Origin: Lapidilactobacillus dextrinicus DSM 20335
Lineage (GTDB): Bacteria; Bacillota; Bacilli; Lactobacillales; Lactobacillaceae
Reading direction: 5' to 3'
Length of the DNA: 64,000 nt
NCBI RefSeq assembly: GCF_001436095.1
Contig: NZ_AYYK01000001.1
Coordinates: 1 to 64,000, forward strand
In this document: positions 12,901 to 21,454 of the stretch, piece by piece
Numbering within the stretch: the first letter of the stretch is position 1
Layout of the letters: every line of letters starts with the position of its first letter
The notes under the pieces: generated by a model
The model's database searches: none
What the model was told of the DNA's origin: nothing
What the model saw: the letters and a program-made list of their open reading frames with translations, nothing else
Made by a program: the position numbers and the translations under genes

Positions 12901-13539
12901 AATACTGCGCTGAGTAGCCAAGTCAAAGCGACGCAGACTATCAACTTCATCACCGAATAATTCAATCCGTAGGGGATCTTCAGCATCAAGGGGAAAAATA
13001 TCAATAATGTCCCCACGAATAGCAAACTCACCTGGTTTGGCCACTAATTTTTGTCGTTCATAACCCATGGCTACTAGTTGTTCAGGTAAGGCTGTAATCT
13101 CTAACTCGCCATCTTGACGAACAGATAACACGGCTTGCTTAAACTTGTCAGCAGCCGTTAAGTGATAAAGTAAGCCAGCCACTGTTGTCACCACAACGCC
13201 GGGTTGTTTACTTAATAAGAAGTTTAGTGCCTGAATACGCAAATTACGTGATTCTGGTGAACTAATGGCACCTTGGGCCGCAACAACTTCTTCAACTGGA
13301 AAATAAAAAACCTGATCGCTTGATAACAAGTTGGTTAAATCATCAACAAATTTGCTAGCATGCAGGCCATTGTCCACAACAAATAAAACCGGTTGTTGAG
13401 CCGCTTGAACTAAACCGGCAATATATAATGACTCAGCTGACCCATTTAATCCTGTTACTAAGCGGCGTTTAGGTGCAGACCAGTCCGTTAAAATATCAGC
13501 TAAATTAATACGCTGACTAAAATAATTAATTAAATTCAT
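9988..13539 (-). CDS. mfd: transcription-repair coupling factor Mfd
   Basis: Removes RNA polymerase stalled at DNA lesions and recruits UvrA. Seen: a UvrB-like N-terminal part (with a DIIDIFP motif near 180), the RNA-polymerase interaction domain beginning near LKPGDYVVHVNHGIGRYEG, then superfamily 2 helicase motors with Walker A GDVGFGKTEVALRAAF, a DEEQRFG Walker B, TATPIPRTLHMS and the Mfd/RecG motif LRGRVGRS. At 1183 residues it has full family length with no frameshift. GGGAG lies 6 nt before the ATG. It is transcribed with pth and rqcP. Confidence 0.98.
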   Translation of the reverse strand: MNLINYFSQRINLADILTDWSAPKRRLVTGLNGSAESLYIAGLVQAAQQPVLFVVDNGLHASKFVDDLTNLLSSDQVFYFPVEEVVAAQGAISSPESRNLRIQALNFLLSKQPGVVVTTVAGLLYHLTAADKFKQAVLSVRQDGELEITALPEQLVAMGYERQKLVAKPGEFAIRGDIIDIFPLDAEDPLRIELFGDEVDSLRRFDLATQRSIENLTEATILPANDRLLTLADRQRGAAKIQQEVALEAKKIEAKDPTRAKTLVDYFNTITSQLEEGILADGSELLLSYLTDQVQTIDDYLSETGIVAFDDNARLLDKADELAQNLADWQIDQMAQGRFLANQQVQADFHDVQHHLVQRQLFLSLFQKGMGKLRFDEMTNVSMRTVQQFFSQMPLIKTEMDRWHKQKRTVLLLIPEESRRQHLQQTFRDFEVKVTLADENQIELDELQLIAGNLHNGFEIPEANLVVLTEWELFNRVKKNVPVRRQTMANTERLRSYSELKPGDYVVHVNHGIGRYEGMQTLEVDGVHRDYLTITYQNNAQVFIPVDQLNLISKYVSAEGKTPHINKLGGAEWQKTKRNVASKIEDIADELIELYAKRQSEKGFAFAPDDDLQQQFENEFPYSETPDQLRSTQEVKRDMEQERPMDRLLVGDVGFGKTEVALRAAFKAVENNKQVAFLVPTTILAQQHFETMKDRFADFPINVAMMSRFQTSAENKLTVQGLKKGTIDIVVGTHRILSKDVSFQDLGLLIVDEEQRFGVKHKERLKQLRANVDVLTLTATPIPRTLHMSMIGVRDLSVIETPPTNRYPIQTYVMEQNAGAIREAIQREMERHGQVFYLHNRVGDIERTVAQLQALVPDATIGFAHGQMTENELENVIYSFINGEFDVLVTTTIIETGVDMPNANTLIIENADRYGLSQLYQLRGRVGRSSRIAYAYLMYQPAKVLTEVGEQRLQAIKDFTELGSGFKIAMRDLSIRGAGNLLGKQQHGFINSVGFDLYSQMLNDAVKKKQHHQTPTVSNAELKLTLDAYLPDNYVNDSRQKIEIYKRIRQIENVPQLEEIQADLIDRFGDYPVEVENLLTVGHLKLLADEAQIAEIKQDERSLTVIFTKEGTKKVDGETLFATLSAINYRADVKIEDDCYQLKFRLTKKESTSQEWVPQLMDFLQAIINVSSTVSSTSVTSAE

Positions 13540-13676
13540 GAAAGTCTCCCAATGGTAAATTCGACTTCTGTTAATAACTTCTTTAATTGAAAATCAATTG
13601 TGTTTGGTATAAAGGCGACATCTAAATCATAATTATCATTAAAAACGTGATTAATTACTAAAATTACGTTTAATCG

Positions 13677-14237
13677 TTAATTAAACTGATTCATTAATTG
13701 TGGAAAATCTTTTTCTTCTTTAACCCAAAGTGATAATGCAGCAACAGCATTGTCCATTGCCGTTAAGACAACTGGTAAATCATCTTTAGAAAATGGTGTT
13801 AAAACCCAATCAACTACTTTAGAACGATCAGGATGTTGAATACCAATTTTAACCCGATTAAAATTCTGGCTCCCAGTTGCTGCAATAATACTCTTAATGC
13901 CATTATGACCACCAGAAGCACCATGTGTTCGCAAGCGCAACTTGCCAACAGGCATATCCAAATCATCTTGAATCACAGCAATCTCTTCTGGTTCAAACTG
14001 ATAATAGCGCATTAAGTCGCCAACTGCTCTTCCTGAATCATTCATGTAAGTCAGCGGTTTAACCAGCATTACTTTTTCACCATTAATCTTAGTTGTCGCT
14101 GTTAACGCTGAAAATTCATTTTTCGTCAATTGTAAATTCAAACTATCTGCTAACTGTTGAACAGTATCAAAACCCACATTATGTTTAGTATGTTCATATT
14201 TTTGACCTGGATTTCCTAAACCAACAATCATTCTCAT
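13677..14237 (-). CDS. pth: peptidyl-tRNA hydrolase
   Basis: Releases tRNA from peptidyl-tRNA that has dropped off ribosomes. Seen: the N-terminal GLGNPGQKYEHTKHNVGFD with the catalytic His, the PLTYMNDSG motif, QDDLDMPVGKLRLR and GGHNGIKSI; 186 residues. I start at ATG 14237 (MRMIVG), 8 nt after AGGTGAGGG; a start at 14252 would add five residues. It heads a pth-mfd-rqcP transcript with a likely promoter at 14346-14374. Confidence 0.96.
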   Translation of the reverse strand: MRMIVGLGNPGQKYEHTKHNVGFDTVQQLADSLNLQLTKNEFSALTATTKINGEKVMLVKPLTYMNDSGRAVGDLMRYYQFEPEEIAVIQDDLDMPVGKLRLRTHGASGGHNGIKSIIAATGSQNFNRVKIGIQHPDRSKVVDWVLTPFSKDDLPVVLTAMDNAVAALSLWVKEEKDFPQLMNQFN

Positions 14238-14345
14238 TATTTTTACCCTCACCTTATTTATGATGACTTATCTTTTTATTTTTAAAATGACTAAAACATC
14301 AATTATATAGTTGAAAAAAATCAGTGCACTAAGTATCAGCGACAA

Positions 14346-14374
14346 ATTATAGCACAAATCCACGCATTTATTAA
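14346..14374 (-). promoter_or_regulatory. promoter of pth-mfd-rqcP
   Basis: Minus strand: TTAATA, 17 nt, TATAAT, with the -10 preceded by TGC (extended -10). It lies about 110 bp before the pth start. Confidence 0.7.
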
Positions 14375-14738
14375 TTCAAACAACCGTAAAGTATTACAGT
14401 GTTCTTTGACTGTTGCTATAATCACTATTTTTAAAGATTTGCAAAATGATTCATTATAGAGCAAGTTGCTTGTGAATATTCTGAATTAGTTAGATAATAT
14501 TGAATGTACTAAGATTGTCAAATACTGTTTGATTAAAGGATTTTATCGTATAAGCTACATGTTAAATATAAAACAGAAAAAGATTAATGATTCGTTTTGA
14601 AAATGTCAAACATTCAGCCTTTGCTTTACCGAAAACGGTTGCATTAATTTTGAAGCGAATTCACAAGATCAGCCGTTAATTCCGCCATCGATACTGTTGT
14701 AACTAACAAATTTTTTCATGAAAATAAGTAATTTTTTT

Positions 14739-14767
14739 CTGTTAAACATTTATGAATGTGTTATACT
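14739..14767 (+). promoter_or_regulatory. proximal promoter of ldh
   Basis: TATACT at 14762-14767 is preceded by TGT (extended -10). The -35 is weak (CTGTTA, 17 nt upstream). The start codon is 44 bp further on. Confidence 0.65.
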
Positions 14768-14771
14768 TTAA

Positions 14772-15788
<1,017 letters not shown>

Positions 15789-15811
15789 TTAACAATTGAT
15801 TAATGACTTCT

Positions 15812-15846
15812 AAAAAGATCTGAGATTTTATCTCAGGTCTTTTTTA
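15812..15846 (+). terminator. terminator of ldh
   Basis: Arms AGATCTGAGA (15816-15825) and TCTCAGGTCT (15831-15840) are followed by a T-run. Confidence 0.85.
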
Positions 15847-15906
15847 TATAATAATTTCCCACAATAACCTTAAAGAATCTTAAGTCAGTCTAAAGTTAGA
15901 ACGTGT

Positions 15907-15938
15907 TCGTTTTAAAATAACGAATAGCTTGTTATAAT
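15907..15938 (+). promoter_or_regulatory. promoter of the L,D-transpeptidase gene with overlapping inverted repeat
   Basis: TATAAT at 15933-15938 has a poor -35 (TTTTAA, 17 nt upstream). The -35 region is covered by a TTCGTT...AACGAA inverted repeat at about 15906-15924, which could be an operator. Confidence 0.5.
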
Positions 15939-15978
15939 GTGTGTGGAAATATAGACCAAACAGGATAAGGTGAAACAA

Positions 15979-17367
15979 ATGAAAAAGGGAACCAAAATAC
16001 TGCTTAGCGTGATTGGTGCGGCAGTGGTTGTATTAGGCGCATTCTACACATACCGTGGGGTTTATTACCAATCCCATTTTCTGCCCGGCACTAAAGTAGA
16101 AGACGTTGATATTAGCAAACTCTCCTACCCTCAAGCAAAGCAAAAGGTTGCCAAAACATTGCGGGATAGTAATTTTACCCTCTATGACCAAAAGACAAAA
16201 TTAACTCAGGTTTCAGGCAAAGAACTAGGTATTACACAAAATTCCACTGCCTATTTGAAAAAAATCATGCGAACGCAAAATTCATGGTTGCCAACCACTA
16301 CGGTTAGGGCAGAAAGCACAACCAATGCGATGATTAACATTGATCAACAAAAGCTTAATCAATACGTTGATCAAACCTTAACTACCCTTAACCAAGGCCG
16401 GCAAGCACCACAAGATGCTAAAATTGTTAAAACCAACGATAATTATCAAATCAAACCAGAAGTAGCTGGTCAAACCTTTGATAAATCAGCAGTTACTAAG
16501 GCGGTTAAAGAAGCAGTTAGCAAGGGCCAGCCAAAGGTTCAACTTGCTGATAGTCATCAACAAGCAAAAGTTACAAAGAATGATGCGCAGCTCACTGAAC
16601 AATTAGCCAAAATCAAAAAAATCGACACGATTACGGGTAAATATACGATTGCCGGTAAGACCGAAACAATCACCCCGGCAATGATTCATCAGTGGCTTGG
16701 TTATTCTGACGGTAAAATCACCCTTGATCAAACAGCTATGAAAGCATACTTGAGCTCACTCAATGACAAGTATGCAACCTATAATAAATCACGCCAATTT
16801 AAATCGACTAAACGTGGTGTCGTTACCGTTCCTGCTGGTATTTATGGTTGGAGTATTAATTCTGCTAGTGAATTACCAAAGTTAACTGATGTAATTTTAG
16901 CCGGCAAAGACTTTACGCGCGAACCAGTTATCGTAGGCACAGGCTACTCCAAGGACGGATACGGCGATGCATTAAGCGATATTGGCAATACTTACATTGA
17001 AGTTGATAAACAAAATCAACACATGTGGGTTTATATGAACGGTCAATTAAAGATTGATACAGATGTTGTTACAGGTAATCCTAACGGCCACGATACTCCA
17101 GTCGGTGTTTGGGCTATCTGGGCTAAAGAACGTAACTCCACACTTCGTGGTGAAAATGATAACGGTAGTAAATACGCTTCTAAAGTTGCTTATTGGATGC
17201 CAATTGATGATACTGGTGTTGGTATTCACGATTCACCATGGCAACCACAATATGGCGGTGATTGGTATAAGACTCATGGTTCCCATGGTTGTATTAATAC
17301 ACCTCCTGCTACTGTTGCTAAAATCTTCAATATGGTTTCAACCGGCATGCCAGTTGTTGTCTTCTAA
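15979..17367 (+). CDS. cell-wall L,D-transpeptidase (YkuD) with peptidoglycan-binding N-terminal part
   Basis: Probably makes 3-3 cross-links or anchors wall polymers on the outer face of the membrane. Seen: an N-terminal membrane helix (about residues 8-27, no lipobox), a long YoaR/VanW-associated putative peptidoglycan-binding region (about 40-330), and a C-terminal YkuD domain with HDSPWQP...HGSHGCINTPP, whose Cys (about residue 438) is the nucleophile. AAGGTG lies 6 nt before ATG 15979; a GTG nine bases upstream is the alternative. It has its own promoter and terminator. In the D-Ala-D-Lac wall predicted from Ddl F261, an L,D-transpeptidase would act on tetrapeptides. Confidence 0.9.
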   Translation: MKKGTKILLSVIGAAVVVLGAFYTYRGVYYQSHFLPGTKVEDVDISKLSYPQAKQKVAKTLRDSNFTLYDQKTKLTQVSGKELGITQNSTAYLKKIMRTQNSWLPTTTVRAESTTNAMINIDQQKLNQYVDQTLTTLNQGRQAPQDAKIVKTNDNYQIKPEVAGQTFDKSAVTKAVKEAVSKGQPKVQLADSHQQAKVTKNDAQLTEQLAKIKKIDTITGKYTIAGKTETITPAMIHQWLGYSDGKITLDQTAMKAYLSSLNDKYATYNKSRQFKSTKRGVVTVPAGIYGWSINSASELPKLTDVILAGKDFTREPVIVGTGYSKDGYGDALSDIGNTYIEVDKQNQHMWVYMNGQLKIDTDVVTGNPNGHDTPVGVWAIWAKERNSTLRGENDNGSKYASKVAYWMPIDDTGVGIHDSPWQPQYGGDWYKTHGSHGCINTPPATVAKIFNMVSTGMPVVVF

Positions 17368-17376
17368 ATTGAATTT

Positions 17377-17411
17377 AAAAAAGCTTGAGGAAATTTCCTC
17401 AAGCTTTTTTA
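17377..17411 (+). terminator. bidirectional terminator between the transpeptidase and methyltransferase genes
   Basis: AAAAAAGCTTGAGGAAA pairs with TTTCCTCAAGCTTTTTT. The genes on both sides converge here. Confidence 0.85.
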
Positions 17412-17428
17412 TATGTGCACTTTTCATT

Positions 17429-18109
17429 TTATTTTGTTGTAGCTTCAACTTTAGTAATTTGTAATAAACCATCGCCAAGCGGTAACAAAGTGGTCAACAA
17501 ATTAGGATCAGCATACACCGTGGTTAACAACTGATTCAATTTGCGATGAATACCTTTGTCACGATGCCGAATGGTTGTTTCAGGTTCAAAAATACTGCCA
17601 CCCTGCAACACGTCATCAATCAATAAAATACCGTGAGGTGCTAATAGACGTAAAGCTTCAGGTAGAAATTTAATGTATTGCGCTTTGGCCGCATCCAAAA
17701 AAATTAAATCATACTGTGTCGTTAACGTTGGTAAAATATCTGCAGCATCACCTGTTAATAATTGGATATTCTCAGAATAGCCTAGCTGCTCCCAATTAGC
17801 TCTAGCATGATGATACATCGTTTCAAAACGATCAATTGTTGTTATTTGAGCTTGTTTTTGGGTTGCTTCAACGAATAACGATGATGAAAAACCAATCGCC
17901 GTTCCCACTTCTAATATTGCTTTAGGTTGTCGTTGAGTGACCAATTGATATAAATAACTCACTGTTTCTTGGGGAATTATGGGAATTCGCTTAGTATTTG
18001 CTTCATGTTGAATTTGGAGTAATTTGGAGCTAAGTGGTACGATTTGTTGTCTTAAAAAATTTAAAACTTCAGGTTTTACAACTGGACGTGACATCATTTC
18101 ATTACGCAT
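17429..18109 (-). CDS. SAM-dependent O-methyltransferase, class I (TrmR/YrrM-like)
   Basis: Seen: the SAM-binding motif LEVGTAIGFSSSLF near residue 80, the acidic LLTGDAADILPTL, and the catalytic metal-site sequence YDLIFLDAAKAQY, with LLIDDVLQGG following. This is the catechol/caffeoyl-CoA O-methyltransferase-like fold. At 226 residues it matches Bacillus YrrM, now known as TrmR, which methylates 5-hydroxyuridine at the tRNA wobble base. Whether this copy has that role I infer only from similarity of family and size. The start is ATG 18109, about 11 nt after GGGAG. It diverges from the CBS-ACT gene. Confidence 0.85.
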   Translation of the reverse strand: MRNEMMSRPVVKPEVLNFLRQQIVPLSSKLLQIQHEANTKRIPIIPQETVSYLYQLVTQRQPKAILEVGTAIGFSSSLFVEATQKQAQITTIDRFETMYHHARANWEQLGYSENIQLLTGDAADILPTLTTQYDLIFLDAAKAQYIKFLPEALRLLAPHGILLIDDVLQGGSIFEPETTIRHRDKGIHRKLNQLLTTVYADPNLLTTLLPLGDGLLQITKVEATTK

Positions 18110-18164
18110 TTCTCATTTGACTCCCATATTTTTGTTTAAGTGACTCTTATTAAGCTCTCATATA

Positions 18165-18193
18165 TTTCCAATACTGTCAATTTATGTTATGAT
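18165..18193 (+). promoter_or_regulatory. promoter of the CBS-ACT gene
   Basis: TTTCCA, 17 nt, TATGAT with TGT directly before it (extended -10). Confidence 0.65.
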
Positions 18194-18226
18194 AGCAACG
18201 AAGTTAAAGACCTTGGAGGGAACATT

Positions 18227-18889
18227 ATGCTCATCAAGACATTGGTTTTGCAAAAAGATAAATTAACGACCGTTAATGAAACAGCAACATTAGAAGAGGC
18301 ACTTAATATTCTTGAAGACTCCGGATACCGTTGTGTCCCAATTCTAGATGCTTCAGGTAAAATCTTTCGTGGCAATATTTACAAAATGCATATCTATCGC
18401 CATAAATCTCAAGGTGGTAACATGCAATTACCTGTCACCTACTTACTAAAAAATACCACCAAAACAATTGATGTTGATTCACCATTCTTTAAAGTATTTT
18501 TCAATATTAAAGATTTACCTTATATTGCAGTTTTAGATGAAAGCCATAACTTCTATGGTATTTTAACTCATGCCAAGTTACTAGAAATGTTATCAGAAGC
18601 TTGGAACTTAGATATTAGTAGTTACGTTCTAACGATCATGTCGACTGGTGAACGTGGCGAACTTGAAGAAATGTCTAAGATCATTACTAAGTATACCTCA
18701 ATTGAAGCCTGCATTACTTTGGATGCTAAAAAGGGCTCATCAGTACGCCGGACTTTAATGACTTTACCAGCAGGTGTTGATCGTAAAACACTTAATCAAA
18801 TCGTTGAACGTTTAGAAAAGAAAAAATATCATGTTGCAGAAATAGACGATTTACAATCTGGTGACACAATTTTAGATGAAGATAAATAA
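18227..18889 (+). CDS. CBS-pair plus ACT-like protein, probable c-di-AMP receptor CbpA
   Basis: Seen: two CBS motifs in residues 10-125 (TVNETATLEEALNILEDSGYRCVPILDASGK; YIAVLDESHNFYGILTHAKLLEML), then an ACT-like C-terminal half (residues 140-212, ITLDAKKGSSVRRTLMTLPAGV). Start ATG 18227 has GGAGG 7 nt upstream and gives 220 residues; the longer frame from 18140 runs through the promoter. Known: the Listeria CbpA family has this CBS-ACT layout and binds cyclic di-AMP. CbpB/YkuL proteins are shorter and lack the ACT part. Function beyond ligand binding is not established. Monocistronic, with a terminator. Confidence 0.8.
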   Translation: MLIKTLVLQKDKLTTVNETATLEEALNILEDSGYRCVPILDASGKIFRGNIYKMHIYRHKSQGGNMQLPVTYLLKNTTKTIDVDSPFFKVFFNIKDLPYIAVLDESHNFYGILTHAKLLEMLSEAWNLDISSYVLTIMSTGERGELEEMSKIITKYTSIEACITLDAKKGSSVRRTLMTLPAGVDRKTLNQIVERLEKKKYHVAEIDDLQSGDTILDEDK

Positions 18890-18898
18890 ATGACAAAG

Positions 18899-18932
18899 AT
18901 AAAGGACCTGAGAAATTCTCAGATCCTTTTTT
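18899..18932 (+). terminator. terminator of the CBS-ACT gene
   Basis: AAGGACCTGAGA (18901-18912) pairs with TCTCAGATCCTT (18916-18927), followed by T6. Confidence 0.85.
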
Positions 18933-18972
18933 ATTACCTATGAATTAAACATTAACAACTAATTGTATGTAA

Positions 18973-19335
18973 TTACTTAGTAGCAACTAACCCTAAGCTA
19001 ATTTGCAAGGCGTGGTCAACAGCATTCATTCTTTCATCGTTTAAATGCGTCACACGCTCTTTTAAACGTTGCTTGTCTATTGTCCTTACCTGCTCTAATA
19101 AAATCACTGAATCGCGTTCTATGCCGTCTTTCGCATTAGTTATGCCGACATGGGTTGGCATCTTCGGTTTGGTAATTTTAGCCGTGATAGCCGCAATGAT
19201 AACCGTTGGACTATAATGATTGCCCACGTCGTTTTGAATAATCAAAACCGGCCGCATTCCGCCCTGTTCTGAACCAACGACCGGCGATAAATCAGCGAAA
19301 AAGATATCGCCACGCTTAAATTCTTTTTGCTCCAT
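18973..19335 (-). CDS. mazF: type II toxin, MazF/NdoA family mRNA endoribonuclease
   Basis: Seen: the PemK/MazF start [30 protein letters not shown], with the conserved RP-V-I-QND loop, [12 protein letters not shown], and the C-terminal [24 protein letters not shown]; 120 residues. Family knowledge: cleaves mRNA at short sequence motifs and is held inactive by the antitoxin encoded just upstream, here 15 bp away. The position downstream of acpS-alr matches ndoAI-ndoA in Bacillus and in other lactobacilli, so this is a chromosomal housekeeping pair, not a recent acquisition. Confidence 0.92.
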   Translation of the reverse strand: MEQKEFKRGDIFFADLSPVVGSEQGGMRPVLIIQNDVGNHYSPTVIIAAITAKITKPKMPTHVGITNAKDGIERDSVILLEQVRTIDKQRLKERVTHLNDERMNAVDHALQISLGLVATK

Positions 19336-19350
19336 TTAATCAACTCACAT

Positions 19351-19593
19351 CTAATCTATTTTTGCTTCACAACCAGCGCATTCTTGACAAATTTCAGAAT
19401 TTAGCGAGGCCATTTCTGCATAACCATGCACTAAACTCGCCACTGTTTGATTGTGATGATAAAGAAAATCACTCACAGCTTCTTCAACAACGTTTTCTGG
19501 ATCAAGCTGGTAAAACTCACAATACTGCAATAAGGCATGACGTAAATGTGGATCTACCTCTGTCATCAATTGATCATCAACCATAAGTGCCAT
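19351..19593 (-). CDS. MazE-like antitoxin with a cysteine-rich tail
   Basis: Eighty residues, just upstream of mazF in the same direction, with GGAGGGG 6 nt before the ATG. Seen: a helical stretch, HLRHALLQYCEFYQLDPENVVEEAVSDFL, suggesting a ribbon-helix-helix-like body, and an unusual end CQECAGC with three Cys in seven residues. I call it the antitoxin mainly from position and size; sequence similarity to classical MazE or NdoAI is not obvious by eye. It presumably binds MazF and autoregulates the pair. The Cys cluster could bind metal or sense redox state. Confidence 0.7.
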   Translation of the reverse strand: MALMVDDQLMTEVDPHLRHALLQYCEFYQLDPENVVEEAVSDFLYHHNQTVASLVHGYAEMASLNSEICQECAGCEAKID

Positions 19594-19668
19594 CTGAAAC
19601 CCCTCCGATTGTCACTGGACAATACTAATAATATAAGTCTAACTAAAAAAATAATAACATGTCTCCTA

Positions 19669-19716
19669 AAAAAAGCAAGACAACCAGGTCATGAGGGCCT
19701 AATTATCTTACTTTTT
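19669..19716 (-). terminator. terminator of alr
   Basis: A long imperfect stem (AAAAAG/CTTTTT and AAGA/TCTT outer pairs, AGG..CCT inner) ends in an eight-T run on the minus strand. It separates acpS-alr from mazEF. Confidence 0.6.
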
Positions 19717-19743
19717 AATTAATGGATTATTGAAGTTAGTAAC

Positions 19744-20877
19744 TTAGTCTTCTCGTTTGGGTAAATAATGACGAGGAATCCGATCGTGTAAACCACAAGC
19801 AATTTCATAATGAATAGTTTGCGCGTAATCAGCGACCTCTTGCAAAGTAATCTCGTCATCTTCATCATGACCAATTAGCGTAACTTTCTCACCAACTGCA
19901 AATTTTTCTGGCATTCGGACCATAACCTGATCCATACAAACTCGGCCAACAATTGGACAACGTTTGCCTTTAATTAAAACGGACATTCCTGACATTCTTC
20001 GTAGCCAACCATCCGCATAGCCAATCGGAATTGTACCAATCCACTCGTCGTTTTTGGCTGTGTAAGTAGCACCATAACTCACGGAATCACCGACATGAAT
20101 TTGCTTAACAAAAACTAACTCACTGTATAACGATAATGCAGGTTGTAATTCATAAGGAGCTGCTAACGTACTTCCCGATGGATTCAAGCCATAAATGGCA
20201 ACGCCAAAACGAATCATGTTACATTGACAAGCTTCATGCCATAAACTAGTTGCAGAATTAGCAACATGAACGTATTTAGGCCGTTCAGGAAGTGCATTTA
20301 ACAATACTTTAAACTTAGCTACTTGCTTTTCAAAATAAGTCGTATCTTTTTCATCAGCCGTGGCAAAGTGAGTAAAAATCCCCTCTAGCGTTAAATAAGC
20401 TGATGCTTTAACGAACGCTGCGGCAGCTTTTAACGCATCAACATCGGTAAAACCAATTCGTCCCATCCCAGTATCCGTGGCAAAGTGAAGCTTTAATTGT
20501 GGACAATCTGGTACGGCTTTTAGTAACGGTGTCGCCATAGTTAACCAGTCTTGATCGCCAACAGCTAACGCAATATTTTGAGCAGCAGCAATTGGTGCTG
20601 CTTGAGGGCTGGTAATCCCTAAAACCAAAATTGGAGCAGCAATCTGAGCAGCGCGCAAGGCTAATGCTTCATCAATCGTTGCAACACAAAAACCAGTGGC
20701 ACCGGCCTCTTGACAAACACGGGCAACTGGAACTAGCCCATGTCCATATGCATCAGCTTTAACAACGGCAAATAAAGCCGTCTCTGGATTTAGACGTTTT
20801 TTTTCTTCATGAACATTATGATAGATGGCCTGTTGGTCAACTTCAATATAAGTTGGTCGTAAGTATGATGGTTGCAT
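19744..20877 (-). CDS. alr: alanine racemase
   Basis: PLP-dependent interconversion of L- and D-alanine, giving D-Ala for the peptidoglycan stem and for teichoic acid. Seen: the PLP lysine in AVVKADAYGHG (Lys40), the second catalytic residue Tyr in VSYGATY (about 270), and the C-terminal barrel with RVCMDQVMVRMP; 377 residues. Its ATG lies 2 bp after the acpS stop and its ribosome site is inside the end of acpS, so translation is coupled. With ddl and murF a few kilobases upstream, it belongs to the same branch of wall synthesis. Confidence 0.97.
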   Translation of the reverse strand: MQPSYLRPTYIEVDQQAIYHNVHEEKKRLNPETALFAVVKADAYGHGLVPVARVCQEAGATGFCVATIDEALALRAAQIAAPILVLGITSPQAAPIAAAQNIALAVGDQDWLTMATPLLKAVPDCPQLKLHFATDTGMGRIGFTDVDALKAAAAFVKASAYLTLEGIFTHFATADEKDTTYFEKQVAKFKVLLNALPERPKYVHVANSATSLWHEACQCNMIRFGVAIYGLNPSGSTLAAPYELQPALSLYSELVFVKQIHVGDSVSYGATYTAKNDEWIGTIPIGYADGWLRRMSGMSVLIKGKRCPIVGRVCMDQVMVRMPEKFAVGEKVTLIGHDEDDEITLQEVADYAQTIHYEIACGLHDRIPRHYLPKRED

Positions 20878-20878
20878 T

Positions 20879-21244
20879 TTATTCCTTCTCTGCGGTTTCT
20901 ATAATAACTTCTGTGGTCACCAGTGCATCAGTATGCGAAATTGAAACGTGAGCTGCACCGGTATAGGGTTGTTTGGTAATAACTGGTTTACCTAGTGAAT
21001 CATCAAGAATTTCAATATCATGGAGACCAATCTTACCTAAACCTGTTCCATATGCCTTAGAATAAGATTCTTTTGCGGAAAAGCGACCGGCCAAATATTC
21101 CATTTGAAATTTTTGATTCGTTGTTTGATGAAAAACAGCCAATTCTTTCTCTGTTAAAACTTTCTCTGCGAAACGCTGATTGCGTTGATAAGCTTGGGTA
21201 ATTCGTGGAATATCTGTCAGATCAATTCCAATCCCATAAATCAT
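20879..21244 (-). CDS. acpS: holo-[acyl-carrier-protein] synthase
   Basis: Transfers 4'-phosphopantetheine from CoA to acyl carrier protein. Seen: the GIDLTDIPRI motif with the Mg-binding Asp, and the signature FSAKESYSKAYGTGLG, then HVSISHTD; 121 residues. The start at ATG 21244 (MIYGIGID) has AAAGGA 9 nt upstream; the 24 residues available upstream are not family-like. The acpS-alr-mazEF order is the conserved one. Confidence 0.96.
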   Translation of the reverse strand: MIYGIGIDLTDIPRITQAYQRNQRFAEKVLTEKELAVFHQTTNQKFQMEYLAGRFSAKESYSKAYGTGLGKIGLHDIEILDDSLGKPVITKQPYTGAAHVSISHTDALVTTEVIIETAEKE

Positions 21245-21404
21245 TTGAACACATCCTTTTCTCTTCTTTTCTATCATAAGCGAAATGTTCAAATTAGTAA
21301 AATTTAACCTTTTCAAAACAAGATGAAATCAATTCATCTAAAGTTATTGGAATGAGTTAAGGCTAATCGCATTATTTTCTCAGCATGGTCAGCCAAATTT
21401 AGGT

Positions 21405-21437
21405 ATAAAAAAACCAAGACGAAGATTCGTCTTGGTT
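21405..21437 (-). terminator. terminator of cshA
   Basis: A perfect 12-bp stem (21412-21423 with 21426-21437) is followed by a T-run on the minus strand. Confidence 0.85.
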
Positions 21438-21454
21438 AAGATTACACTTTTTAA

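Noticed and set aside
14587-14679. 30-codon frame upstream of ldh
   Set aside because: No ribosome site, no membrane or conserved motif, and not followed by a terminator; likely chance.
18140-18226. Longer start of the CBS-ACT protein
   Set aside because: It covers the extended -10 promoter; GGAGG points to ATG 18227.
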